The notes under the pieces were generated by a model that saw only the letters and a list, made by a program, of their open reading frames with translations, did no database searches and was not told the origin of the DNA. A program made the position numbers and the translations under genes. This document shows positions 1-5,232 of a stretch of 5,232 nt of DNA, piece after piece. Source of the DNA: Prevotellaceae bacterium (GTDB taxonomy: Bacteria > Bacteroidota > Bacteroidia > Bacteroidales > UBA932); NCBI GenBank assembly GCA_031259805.1, contig JAIRKX010000226.1, positions 1-5,232 of the forward strand. The letters run 5' to 3'. The stretch's first letter is position 1. The number at the start of each line of letters is the position of its first letter.

Positions 1-106
1 GAATACCGTCGGCTAAAATGGCCCCTTCAGTTCGATTCAGGAAGCGGTGATTCCGTAGCAGGCCCGCCTACGTCGGGATTTTTTCCCAGGTAATGCAATG
101 ACCGGC
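1..106. other. Unresolved left edge (possible 3' end of an upstream gene or RNA)
   Basis: The + strand frame starting at base 1 is open for 30 codons and stops at TAA 91-93, 13 bases before a strong terminator. It could therefore be the C-terminus of an upstream protein (ending SGFFPR). The peptide is not recognisable, and 30 open codons can occur by chance. The alternative is the 3' part of a structured RNA: CCCG 65-68 can pair with CGGG 73-76, and TTTTTT runs to 84, as in a weak terminator. I cannot choose between these without the sequence to the left. Confidence 0.25.
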
Positions 107-140
107 AGCGCCGGCGGAATCGTCCGCCGGCGCTTTTTTT
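107..140 (+). terminator. Strong intrinsic terminator
   Basis: AGCGCCGGCGGA (107-118) and TCCGCCGGCGCT (123-134) form a perfect 12-base-pair, GC-rich stem with an ATCG loop. The stem runs directly into seven T residues (134-140). It would end transcription entering from the left, so the promoter at 331-361 starts a separate unit. Confidence 0.93.
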
Positions 141-148
141 GCGCTTTT

Positions 149-219
149 CCTCTGTGTCCCTCTGTGTAATATGCCCCAAGTTACACAGAGCGCACAGAGG
201 CACACAGAGGGGCACAGAG
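149..219. repeat. Palindromic CTCTGTG/CACAGAG short-period array
   Basis: Two CTCTGTG units (left arm, 150-169) face four CACAGAG units at 184, 193, 203 and 213 (right arm, spaced 9-10 bases). The innermost arms, CTCTGTGTAA (160-169) and TTACACAGAG (181-190), are a perfect 10-base inverted repeat around an 11-base loop. The pairing extends outward to base 149 and base 200 with a few mismatches and one bulge. The array is intergenic and upstream of the promoter. Similar CACAGAG-type repeats are, as I recall, scattered in intergenic DNA of several bacterial groups; their function is unknown. Confidence 0.85.
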
Positions 220-236
220 AATGGCTGGCATCGCAT

Positions 237-279
237 AAATCAAAGAAATCATATAAATCACAAGAATCAAAGTTCAGAC
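237..279. repeat. Four tandem 9-base AAATCANNN units ending in TTCAGAC
   Basis: The units are AAATCAAAG (237-245), AAATCATAT (246-254), AAATCACAA (255-263) and GAATCAAAG (264-272), each exactly nine bases, followed by TTCAGAC (273-279). The constant six bases with a variable three resemble a dispersed repeat rather than coding sequence. Bases 254-262 (TAAATCACA) are the exact reverse complement of 312-320, so the array can pair across the hairpin that follows. Confidence 0.8.
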
Positions 280-282
280 AAT

Positions 283-311
283 GGGGGCGGCAGGTAGTTA
301 AACCTGCCCCC
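283..311. repeat. GC-rich hairpin between repeat array and promoter
   Basis: GGCAGGT (289-295) and ACCTGCC (302-308) form a 7-base-pair stem with loop AGTTAA. The stem may extend by G residues at 283-287 pairing with C 309-311 across a bulged C288. It is enclosed by a perfect 9-base inverted repeat (254-262 and 312-320). No T-run follows, so it is not a standard terminator. It lies upstream of the -33 box and would not be in the downstream mRNA. Confidence 0.65.
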
Positions 312-330
312 TGTGATTTACATAATTTAT

Positions 331-361
331 TTTGCCTGTAATAGAAATTTTTGTATTTTTG
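331..361 (+). promoter_or_regulatory. Bacteroidota-type promoter of the TPR-yebC group
   Basis: TTTG (331-334) is followed by a 19-base spacer and TATTTTTG (354-361), an exact match to the Bacteroidota -33 and -7 elements (TTTG and TAnnTTTG) at normal spacing. Transcription should begin around 366-370, leaving only about 11-15 leader bases before ATG 381. Confidence 0.85.
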
Positions 362-380
362 CACCCTAAATTGAAAATAT

Positions 381-1058
381 ATGTCAAAACAGATCAAAAC
401 ACAAGCAGACCCCGAACAGGCCGTAGGACGGACGTTAAGCAACGCCGAACAATTTTTGGAAAAAAATAAAAATATCCTGCTCTACACGCTGATTGCGCTC
501 GGAGTAGTCGTATCCATCTATTTCGGATACCAGAAACTGTACAAAGAACCCCTGAAGGAAGAAGCTTTGGGGCAAATGTTCGCCGCCGAGCAATACTTCC
601 GCCTCGATTCGTTTGCGCTGGCGCTGAACGGCGACGGCAACGCCTACGGATTCCTGCAAATTCGCGACGAATACGGCAGCAATGCCGGAAAAATCCTCCC
701 GTTTTACATTGGCTATTGCCAGCTACATTTAGGACAATACGAAGAAGCGATTGCCTCGCTGCAAAGCTATAAAGGCTCGGATGAAATCGTAGCCGCCCGC
801 GCCATGGCCGGCATCGGCGACGCCTACGTCGAACTTTCCAACTTGGAAACGGCCTGCTCATGGTTCACCAAAGCCGCCAATTACCGCGATAACAGCTATA
901 CCGCGCGTTACCTCATGAAAGCCGCCGCCGTACGCGAAGAACAGGGAAATATCGACGACGCCCTGAAACTCTACGAGCGAATTAAACTCAATTATAGCCA
1001 AACCGCCGAAGGACGCGAGATAGATAAATATATCGCCCGATTGACAATAGATAAATAA
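381..1058 (+). CDS. Membrane-anchored tetratricopeptide-repeat protein
   Basis: The product is a 225-residue protein with a short polar N-terminus, one membrane helix at about 32-50 (NILLYTLIALGVVVSIYFGY region), then a helical domain facing the periplasm. TPR-like helix pairs are visible at about 105-130 (FYIGYCQLHLGQYEEAIASL), 139-167 (ARAMAGIGDAYVELSNLETA, then WFTKAA) and 175-205 (ARYLMKAAAVREEQGNIDDA, then LKLYERI), with the usual G/A/Y spacing. The architecture matches the small YfgM-like TPR proteins common in Bacteroidota. Such proteins act as scaffolds for protein-protein contact in the envelope; the partner here is unknown. ATG 381 is supported by the promoter just upstream and an A-rich leader. 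It is the first gene of its group, with 73 bases and no terminator before the next. Family assignment is confident; the specific role is not. Confidence 0.88.
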   Translation: MSKQIKTQADPEQAVGRTLSNAEQFLEKNKNILLYTLIALGVVVSIYFGYQKLYKEPLKEEALGQMFAAEQYFRLDSFALALNGDGNAYGFLQIRDEYGSNAGKILPFYIGYCQLHLGQYEEAIASLQSYKGSDEIVAARAMAGIGDAYVELSNLETACSWFTKAANYRDNSYTARYLMKAAAVREEQGNIDDALKLYERIKLNYSQTAEGREIDKYIARLTIDK

Positions 1059-1131
1059 TAGATAACCGACGCGCTGTAAGAGACTAAGAGAAACCCCGAA
1101 AGTAATCCATCATTCACTATCCAAAATCCAC

Positions 1132-1851
1132 ATGGGAAGAGCATTTGAATATCGCAAGGAACGCAAGATGAAACGCTGGGGCAATATGTCCCGCATATTC
1201 ACCCGCCTGGGCAAGGAGTTGACAATGGCCGCCAAATCCGGCGGCGCAGACCCGGAAAATAATCCGCGACTGCGCGCTATCATCCAAACGGCACGCGCCG
1301 AAAACATGCCGAAAGACAATATCGAACGCGCTATCAAACGCGCGGTAGAAAAAGACCAGAACGATTATAAGGAAGTCGTCTACGAAGGTTATGGCCCGCA
1401 CGGTATCGCCTTCCTGATAGAAACCGCCACCGACAACCCTACGCGGACGGTGGCCAACATCCGCAGCTACTTCAATAAACACAACGGCTCGCTGGGTACG
1501 TCGGGCAGCGTCGAATTTATGTTTGAACGCAAATGTGTATTCAAAATCAAAAACACCGACGGGTTAGACATCGAAAACCTCGAACTGGAACTCATCGACG
1601 CAGGCGGCGACGACGTCTTTGCCGACGGCGACGAAGTGATAATCTACGGCGCATTTGAATCCTACGGCGCCATCCAAAAATACATCGAAGAACACGGGCT
1701 GGAACTCATCAGCGGCGGCTTCGAGCGCATCCCGGTCGGCGAACTCAAAGAAACGTCGCCCGCACAAAAAGCCGAACTGGAAAAACTCATCGACAAATTT
1801 GAGGACGACGACGATGTACAGAACGTCTACCATAACATGCGTGAAGCGTGA
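1132..1851 (+). CDS. yebC: YebC/PmpR (TACO1) family protein
   Basis: This 239-residue protein is full length for the family. It begins MGRAFEYRKERKMKRWGNMSR, the form seen in Bacteroidota, in place of the MAGHSKWANIKHRK opening of proteobacterial YebC. Family signatures follow: GGADPENNPRLRAIIQTARA (38-57), NMPKDNIERAIKRA (58-71), YEGYGPHGIA (84-93), TDNPTRTVANIRSYFNK (100-116) and GSLGTSGSVEF (119-129). The C-terminal domain ends in an acidic DDDDVQNVYHNM stretch. YebC proteins were first described as DNA-binding regulators. TACO1 and some bacterial members act instead in translation, relieving stalling at proline-rich stretches; which applies here cannot be told from sequence. ATG 1132 gives the exact family N-terminus. 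No promoter box is visible in the 73-base gap upstream, so co-transcription with the TPR gene is likely. Confidence 0.96.
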   Translation: MGRAFEYRKERKMKRWGNMSRIFTRLGKELTMAAKSGGADPENNPRLRAIIQTARAENMPKDNIERAIKRAVEKDQNDYKEVVYEGYGPHGIAFLIETATDNPTRTVANIRSYFNKHNGSLGTSGSVEFMFERKCVFKIKNTDGLDIENLELELIDAGGDDVFADGDEVIIYGAFESYGAIQKYIEEHGLELISGGFERIPVGELKETSPAQKAELEKLIDKFEDDDDVQNVYHNMREA

Positions 1852-1908
1852 TGGTACGCCCAAATAACACATGCAACAATAAAAATTTCAATTAAAAACA
1901 ATACCAAC

Positions 1909-2514
1909 ATGAAAAAAAGTAATTTTTTAAAGATGGCTTTCGTCTGCCTGTTTACGGTTGTAGCCTTAGGTTCCTGTAGTAAAGACGAAGAAGAAAATAG
2001 CGACAACGGTATTATTGTTAACAATACCATTACCGCTGTAGTAGAAAACGGCAATAGCTATAATGATGCGATTGATGTTGTAAAATTGTATCCTGATAGT
2101 GATGACGATGCTGTGCTTGCAAGCGCCGAGTATAAAAACGGCGGATTTACGATGACCCTCCCGGCAAACGTAAGCAGCCAGTACCTTCAATCGATTGCCG
2201 GAGACGTTCCCGACGGCATTACGGTAAGTAACGCAAACGTGAAAATTGGATCTGGAAATCTATATGCCTATAAATCGGACAATAGAGTCGGCATTTTTTA
2301 CCTTGCCTCGGGGGAAAACTTGGTAGGAGCACTTGTGTATGCGGACGGTGATGTATCCATTACAGGGAGTTCTCAGGGGGAGATAGGCACGATGATATTT
2401 AACATGAATCTGAAAAGAGGATGGAATGTAATGTGTCAAAAAACCACGCAGAATGAGTATGAGATAACCACCACAGTCCCAGCCGATGCTAAATGGCGTT
2501 TTAGGCCATTGTGA
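1909..2514 (+). CDS. Putative surface-exposed lipoprotein of unknown function
   Basis: The product is a 201-residue lipoprotein. It has a basic start (MKKSNFLK), a hydrophobic core, and the lipobox LGSC with lipidated Cys at residue 23. The residues after it, SKDEEEN, resemble the acidic lipoprotein export signal that sends Bacteroidota lipoproteins to the cell surface. The mature part lacks recognisable catalytic motifs. It is rich in beta-type segments, Asn, Gly and Asp, and has a C-terminal LKRGWN stretch (168-173) and KWRF (195-198), a pattern I associate with small Bacteroidota lipoproteins of unknown role. The leader (1852-1908) is A-rich with no promoter box or Shine-Dalgarno, so the gene probably shares the upstream transcript. 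Base composition looks more A+T-rich than its neighbours, especially in the first 250 bases, which suggests a fast-evolving or acquired gene. The ORF and lipid anchor are well supported; no function is assigned. Confidence 0.85.
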   Translation: MKKSNFLKMAFVCLFTVVALGSCSKDEEENSDNGIIVNNTITAVVENGNSYNDAIDVVKLYPDSDDDAVLASAEYKNGGFTMTLPANVSSQYLQSIAGDVPDGITVSNANVKIGSGNLYAYKSDNRVGIFYLASGENLVGALVYADGDVSITGSSQGEIGTMIFNMNLKRGWNVMCQKTTQNEYEITTTVPADAKWRFRPL

Positions 2515-2620
2515 CCGGCTACACCGGCGCTCTCGCACCCGGCGTACGCGCCAAGACGCCATTATTGCCGGGTAAATAAAGATTTTGTTTTTGGTTACTA
2601 AACAAAGGTTGTTTACAGGA

Positions 2621-2662
2621 TTGAAGGGTTTCCTTGATAAAAGGAAATCCTTCGATTTTTTT
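2621..2662 (+). terminator. Intrinsic terminator after the lipoprotein gene
   Basis: GAAGGGTTTCCTT (2623-2635) pairs with AAGGAAATCCTTC (2641-2653) in a 13-base-pair stem with one G-U pair. The loop is GATAA, and two more weak pairs lie at the base. A seven-T run follows at 2656-2662. It separates the TPR-yebC-lipoprotein group from the gld group. The preceding 2515-2620 stretch holds a GC-rich block and nothing I can name. Confidence 0.92.
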
Positions 2663-2699
2663 ACATAACTGGCACAAATCCGGAATCTAAAAAAAAGTG

Positions 2700-2707
2700 T
2701 ATCTTTG
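2700..2707 (+). promoter_or_regulatory. -7 box of the gldE-gldD promoter
   Basis: TATCTTTG matches the Bacteroidota -7 consensus TAnnTTTG. No TTTG is present at the expected -33 position (about 2677-2680), so the promoter rests mainly on its -7 element. Transcription should start near 2712-2716, about 7-11 bases before ATG 2723. This decides the gldE start: an in-frame TTG at 2705 lies inside the -7 box and cannot be in the mRNA. Confidence 0.72.
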
Positions 2708-2722
2708 CCGTCTAAATCGAAA

Positions 2723-3772
2723 ATGAATAGCGCATTGGAACCTCCTAATTGTTGGATTGACTTACATTTTTCCCTGTCGGAATTTACACTTCCCGATTTG
2801 TTATACACGTGTTTACTGGTAGTATTACTGTGGACTGCGGCGTTTTTCTCGGCGGCGGAGACGGCGTATTTTTCGCTGTCGCCGCAAGATTTCGACACGC
2901 TAAAACGCGACGATAGCAAACCCGCTAACCGCGTGCTGTCGCTGCTGTCAAAATCCGATCGCTTTTTGGGAACGGTACTGGTGGGTAATAATCTGGTGAA
3001 TATTGCCATCGTCCTGCTTTCGACCTTCCTTATGGAGGCGTTGGTGGTGTCGCAGGCGCCGGTGGTCGAATTTCTTATACAAACCGTGTGCGTTACCTTT
3101 TTACTGGCCTTCTTCGGGGAGGTGCTGCCGAAGACGCTGGCGGCGCAGTATGCCCCGAAAATAGCTATCCGAACCGGTGCGTGGTTAGTCTTCGCCACCC
3201 GCATCCTGTACCCGTTTACGTGGATTTTCAGCCGCTTGACGCGCCGCCTCAACAAGAGCCTGAGCAATGTGCGGAGCAATGTGTCGATCGACGAATTGTC
3301 GCAGGCCGTTGATATTACAACAGGACAGTCGGACGAAGATACGAAGATACTGAAAGGTATCATCCGCTACGTAAATATTGATGTACGGAAAATTATGCAC
3401 CCGCGCGTGAACGTATCGGCGGTAGAAATCGGGATGGATTTCGGGACGGTGCGCAATATGGTTACAGAGTGCGGTTTTTCACGGATTCCGGTCTACGACA
3501 AAACCCCCGATAACATCCGCGGTATCCTGTACGTGAAAGACTTGATGCCGCATCTCTATACGCTCGATACGCCGTTCGCATGGCAGAATCTGATTCGCGA
3601 AGCCTATTTTGTACCCGAAAACAAAAAAATCAACGACCTGCTCGAAGAGTTCCGCCGGAAGAAAATCCACATGGCCATCGTGGTCGATGAGTACGGGGGC
3701 ACCGAAGGCATCGTAACACTTGAAGATATTTTAAAAGAAATCGTAGGAGAAATCCCGGATGAAACCGATTAA
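2723..3772 (+). CDS. gldE: GldE, CNNM/CorC-type membrane protein with two CBS domains
   Basis: From ATG 2723 the product has 349 residues. The N-terminal CNNM (DUF21) membrane domain has hydrophobic segments at about 25-48, 83-108, 112-135 and 148-170, and the signatures FFSAAETAYFSLS (41-53), GNNLVNIAIVLLS (88-100) and FGEVLPKTLA (131-140). CBS domain 1 spans about 221-282 (KIMHPRV, SRIPVYD, RGILYVKDL). CBS domain 2 spans about 290-343 (AYFVPENKKINDLLEEF, then MAIVVDEYGGTEGIVTLEDI). Relatives include CorC/HlyC-like transporters; GldE belongs to the gliding/type IX secretion-associated genes, and its next-door gldD supports this name. The chain stops nine residues after VTLEDILKEIVGE. The C-terminal CorC_HlyC domain (roughly 80 residues) usually found in this family is absent, and no continuation exists in another frame because gldD begins there. 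The overlap with gldD implies translational coupling. Identification is confident; the missing domain is the oddity. Confidence 0.93.
   Translation: MNSALEPPNCWIDLHFSLSEFTLPDLLYTCLLVVLLWTAAFFSAAETAYFSLSPQDFDTLKRDDSKPANRVLSLLSKSDRFLGTVLVGNNLVNIAIVLLSTFLMEALVVSQAPVVEFLIQTVCVTFLLAFFGEVLPKTLAAQYAPKIAIRTGAWLVFATRILYPFTWIFSRLTRRLNKSLSNVRSNVSIDELSQAVDITTGQSDEDTKILKGIIRYVNIDVRKIMHPRVNVSAVEIGMDFGTVRNMVTECGFSRIPVYDKTPDNIRGILYVKDLMPHLYTLDTPFAWQNLIREAYFVPENKKINDLLEEFRRKKIHMAIVVDEYGGTEGIVTLEDILKEIVGEIPDETD
3745..3750 (+). promoter_or_regulatory. Shine-Dalgarno-like site for gldD
   Basis: AGGAGA lies eight bases before the gldD ATG (3759), inside the end of gldE. Strong Shine-Dalgarno sequences are uncommon in Bacteroidota and none is seen at the other starts here. 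It also encodes GlyGlu of GldE, so it may be incidental, but its spacing is ideal. Confidence 0.45.
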
Positions 3773-4364
3773 GCCTATCTATATATATAGAGTGGCCGCC
3801 CTCGCCGGCGGACTGTGGATGGCGGTCGCGTGCGGCGGTGGCATGGGCGTCCCCAAACCCCGCGGCTACATTCGGATCGATTTCCCGGAAAAAGAATACC
3901 GTATGTTCGACTCCGCCGACTATCCTTATCGTCTGGCCTACCCGACCTGCGGCTACGTGGCGCCCGACACACAAAGCTACCGCTACGAACCGTATTGGGT
4001 CAACATCCGTATGCCGCGCTACAATGCTACGATTCACATCAGCTATAAACGTGTGCAAAAGAATATGCCGGCGCTGCTCGACGATACGCACAATTTCGTC
4101 TATCGCCATGTCATTAAAGCCGACGCAATCACCGAAACTCCTTTCGTACATGCCGACGCAAAGGTCTATGGCATGTTGTACGAAATAGGCGGCAATGTGG
4201 CCTCGTCGGTGCAATTTTATGCGACCGACAGCCTGCGGCATTTCCTGCGCGGGTCGCTGTATTTCTTTACGCCGCCTAATGCGGACTCGCTGGCGCCGTC
4301 GATCGCCTACCTTACGCAGGACATCGTCTACCTAATGCAAACTATTGAATGGAAAAAACACTAA
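3759..4364 (+). CDS. gldD: GldD, gliding motility-associated lipoprotein
   Basis: The product has 201 residues. A hydrophobic N-terminus (12-24) precedes Cys25 in VACGG, which would be the lipidated residue. The -3 position is Ala, not Leu/Val/Ile, so the lipobox is weaker than usual. The mature protein shows the GldD pattern in order: VPKPRGYIRIDFPEKEY (31-47), YPYRLAYP (55-62), EPYWVNIRMPRYNATIHISY (77-96), VASSVQFYATDSLRHFLRGSLYF (147-169) and DSLAPSIAYLTQDIVYLMQTIEWK (176-199). In Flavobacterium, GldD is needed for gliding and is linked to the type IX secretion machinery; its biochemical role is unknown. Homologues occur in non-gliding Bacteroidales, so secretion rather than motility may be served. 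It overlaps gldE by 14 bases, pointing to translational coupling. The first codons contain the 12-base palindrome CTATATATATAG (3779-3790). Confidence 0.94.
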   Translation: MKPIKPIYIYRVAALAGGLWMAVACGGGMGVPKPRGYIRIDFPEKEYRMFDSADYPYRLAYPTCGYVAPDTQSYRYEPYWVNIRMPRYNATIHISYKRVQKNMPALLDDTHNFVYRHVIKADAITETPFVHADAKVYGMLYEIGGNVASSVQFYATDSLRHFLRGSLYFFTPPNADSLAPSIAYLTQDIVYLMQTIEWKKH

Positions 4365-4379
4365 AAAAATTCTTATAAC

Positions 4380-5015
4380 ATGCCGTTATACAGTATCGAA
4401 AAACCAAAGGACGGCTCGACCATCGCGATTTGGGAACTGACCGAAACCGAAGCCGAGCTGCAGGAAATGTGCTCGCTGTCGAACAGCGAGCGGGAAGAAA
4501 TGCTATTTATTATCAACGATCAGCGACGTCGGGAACGCCTTACCGTCCATTTGCTGCTGAACCAGTTGCTCAATAAAAAGTTCTACCTGAATTATCACGA
4601 CAACGGTCGTCCGTTTTTACAGAACGAAATCGGCGATATCAGCATTGCGCATACCAAACGCTTTGTCTGCGTCATTTACCACACGACCGAGCACGTGGGC
4701 ATTGACATCGAAAACGCTGGCCGTGATTTTTCGGCCGTCGAAAAAAAGGCGCTGGCCGAAAGCGAACACGATTACCTGTCCGACAAAAACCGCAATATGC
4801 AGCTTTGCCTTATCTGGTGCGCCAAAGAAGTCATATATAAATATGTGTGTGAAACCGGCATCAATTTCGCGGAACAAATCGAGATAGCGAAATTCACACC
4901 TCGCCGACAAGGGAAACTCAATGTACAGTTTATCGACAAAGAAGGCGACAAACTCGAATTTGTCCTCCACTACCGGATGGTCGACGACCATGTGATGGTC
5001 TGGGTCGTGGCGTGA
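4380..5015 (+). CDS. 4'-phosphopantetheinyl transferase superfamily protein
   Basis: This 211-residue protein has the signatures of the Sfp-type phosphopantetheinyl transferases: NGRPFL (75-80), ISIAHT (87-92), VGIDIE (106-111) and WCAKEVIYK (146-154). Asp109, Glu111 and Glu150 are the expected magnesium ligands. Lys149 and Lys154 are also conserved. It moves the phosphopantetheine arm of coenzyme A onto a serine of acyl or peptidyl carrier proteins, in the cytoplasm. No polyketide or peptide synthase lies nearby, so fatty-acid acyl carrier protein is the likely client. ATG 4380 is 15 bases after gldD in an A/T-rich leader without its own promoter, so it is the last gene of the gldE-gldD unit. 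As I recall, this gene is often found beside gldE in Bacteroidales. No strong terminator follows. Confidence 0.94.
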   Translation: MPLYSIEKPKDGSTIAIWELTETEAELQEMCSLSNSEREEMLFIINDQRRRERLTVHLLLNQLLNKKFYLNYHDNGRPFLQNEIGDISIAHTKRFVCVIYHTTEHVGIDIENAGRDFSAVEKKALAESEHDYLSDKNRNMQLCLIWCAKEVIYKYVCETGINFAEQIEIAKFTPRRQGKLNVQFIDKEGDKLEFVLHYRMVDDHVMVWVVA

Positions 5016-5039
5016 GGCGATTGACTATTACTCCAGGGC

Positions 5040-5158
5040 TGACGCATCTAAAATATATTCGTTTTCACTGGTTGATAGAAAATCCCCTGCACCGGCGCTT
5101 TGCACGGCCTTGCGTCAAGGAGCAGATTTCTCCGCTGCGTGCGCGAGGAATGACGCAA
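5040..5158. repeat. Palindromic dispersed-repeat-like element
   Basis: TTGCGTCA (5110-5117) and TGACGCAA (5151-5158) are a perfect 8-base inverted repeat 33 bases apart. Between them lies a small hairpin (GGAG 5119-5122 with CTCC 5130-5133). A third copy of TGACGCA sits at 5040-5046, in inverted orientation to the one at 5111-5117. The 'gatttctccgctgcgtgcgcgaggaatgac' style of sequence resembles dispersed intergenic repeats of environmental bacteria that I recall only in general terms. No transposase is present. Confidence 0.55.
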
Positions 5159-5163
5159 CACAA

Positions 5164-5232
5164 AGAACTAAGAACTAAGAGTTGAGAGTTGAGAGTTGAA
5201 AGTGGAAAGTTGAGAGTTGAAAACTCTTAGTT
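5164..5232. repeat. Heptamer array (AGAGTTG-type) that turns palindromic at the window edge
   Basis: Eight consecutive 7-base units run without a gap: AGAACTA twice (5164-5177), AGAGTTG three times (5178-5198), AAAGTGG (5199-5205), AAAGTTG (5206-5212) and AGAGTTG (5213-5219). The last eleven bases, AACTCTTAGTT (5222-5232), are the exact reverse complement of AACTAAGAGTT (5173-5183), so the array folds back on itself. It is probably cut by the window end. Confidence 0.85.

Noticed and set aside
25..50. tRNA T-arm-like GTTCGATTC
   Set aside because: No matching five-base stem and no acceptor end; a T-loop-like word alone is not evidence of a tRNA.
30..66. SRP RNA-like pattern (TCAGG followed by AGCAG) at the left edge
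   Set aside because: The flanking stems do not pair and no GNRA-type tetraloop sits between them; too little sequence to the left to judge.
149..279. CRISPR array
   Set aside because: Repeat units are 7-10 bases with almost no spacers, far from CRISPR repeat and spacer lengths, and no cas genes are present.
1020..1065. TAGATAAATA direct repeat at the end of the TPR gene
   Set aside because: Two copies (1021-1030 and 1048-1057) in A/T-rich sequence at the gene end; likely chance or coding repetition (IDK), with no further structure.
2705..2722. TTG at 2705 as the gldE start
   Set aside because: It lies inside the -7 box, so it would not be transcribed; ATG 2723 has the A-rich leader and gives the normal N-terminus.
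2260..3363. Long open frame (367 codons) on the minus strand
   Set aside because: It is antisense to gldE and part of the lipoprotein gene and crosses a strong terminator. Its translation is Arg/Ser-rich with no recognisable domain, while the + strand genes have clear family motifs.
3630..4241. Minus-strand open frame of 203 codons
   Set aside because: Antisense shadow of gldE/gldD; no family resemblance and no promoter.

Overview
The window looks like chromosomal DNA from a member of the Bacteroidota, most likely the order Bacteroidales. Three things support this. There is a full Bacteroidota-type promoter (TTTG, 19-base gap, TATTTTTG) and a second -7 box (TATCTTTG). Most starts have A-rich leaders without a Shine-Dalgarno sequence. 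The gene content is lineage-typical: gldE, gldD, and a lipoprotein with an acidic surface-export signal after its cysteine. The exact genus cannot be read from the sequence.

Layout. Bases 1-380 hold an unresolved left edge, a very strong intrinsic terminator (107-140), then two short-period repeat arrays (149-219 and 237-279), a hairpin (283-311) and a promoter (331-361). A first gene group on the + strand follows: a membrane-anchored TPR protein (381-1058), a YebC/TACO1-family protein (1132-1851) and a lipoprotein of unknown function (1909-2514). No terminator is visible inside the group, and a clear one closes it at 2621-2662. A second promoter (2700-2707) drives a compact second group: gldE (2723-3772), gldD (3759-4364, overlapping gldE by 14 bases) and a 4'-phosphopantetheinyl transferase (4380-5015). 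The right edge (5016-5232) is a mosaic of a palindromic dispersed-repeat-like segment and a 7-base-period array. All genes are on the + strand.

How the genes work together. The gldE-gldD pair belongs to the gliding/type IX secretion-associated gene set of Bacteroidota. Homologues persist in non-gliding Bacteroidales, so motility is not implied. The phosphopantetheinyl transferase activates carrier proteins and is probably only a transcriptional partner. The TPR protein, YebC and the lipoprotein show no obvious shared pathway.

No new multi-gene system is evident. The observations most worth following are: a GldE that ends right after its second CBS domain; a near-identical 13-base initial transcribed sequence at both promoters; and the palindromic, short-period arrays (periods 9-10, 9 and 7) that flank the coding block.
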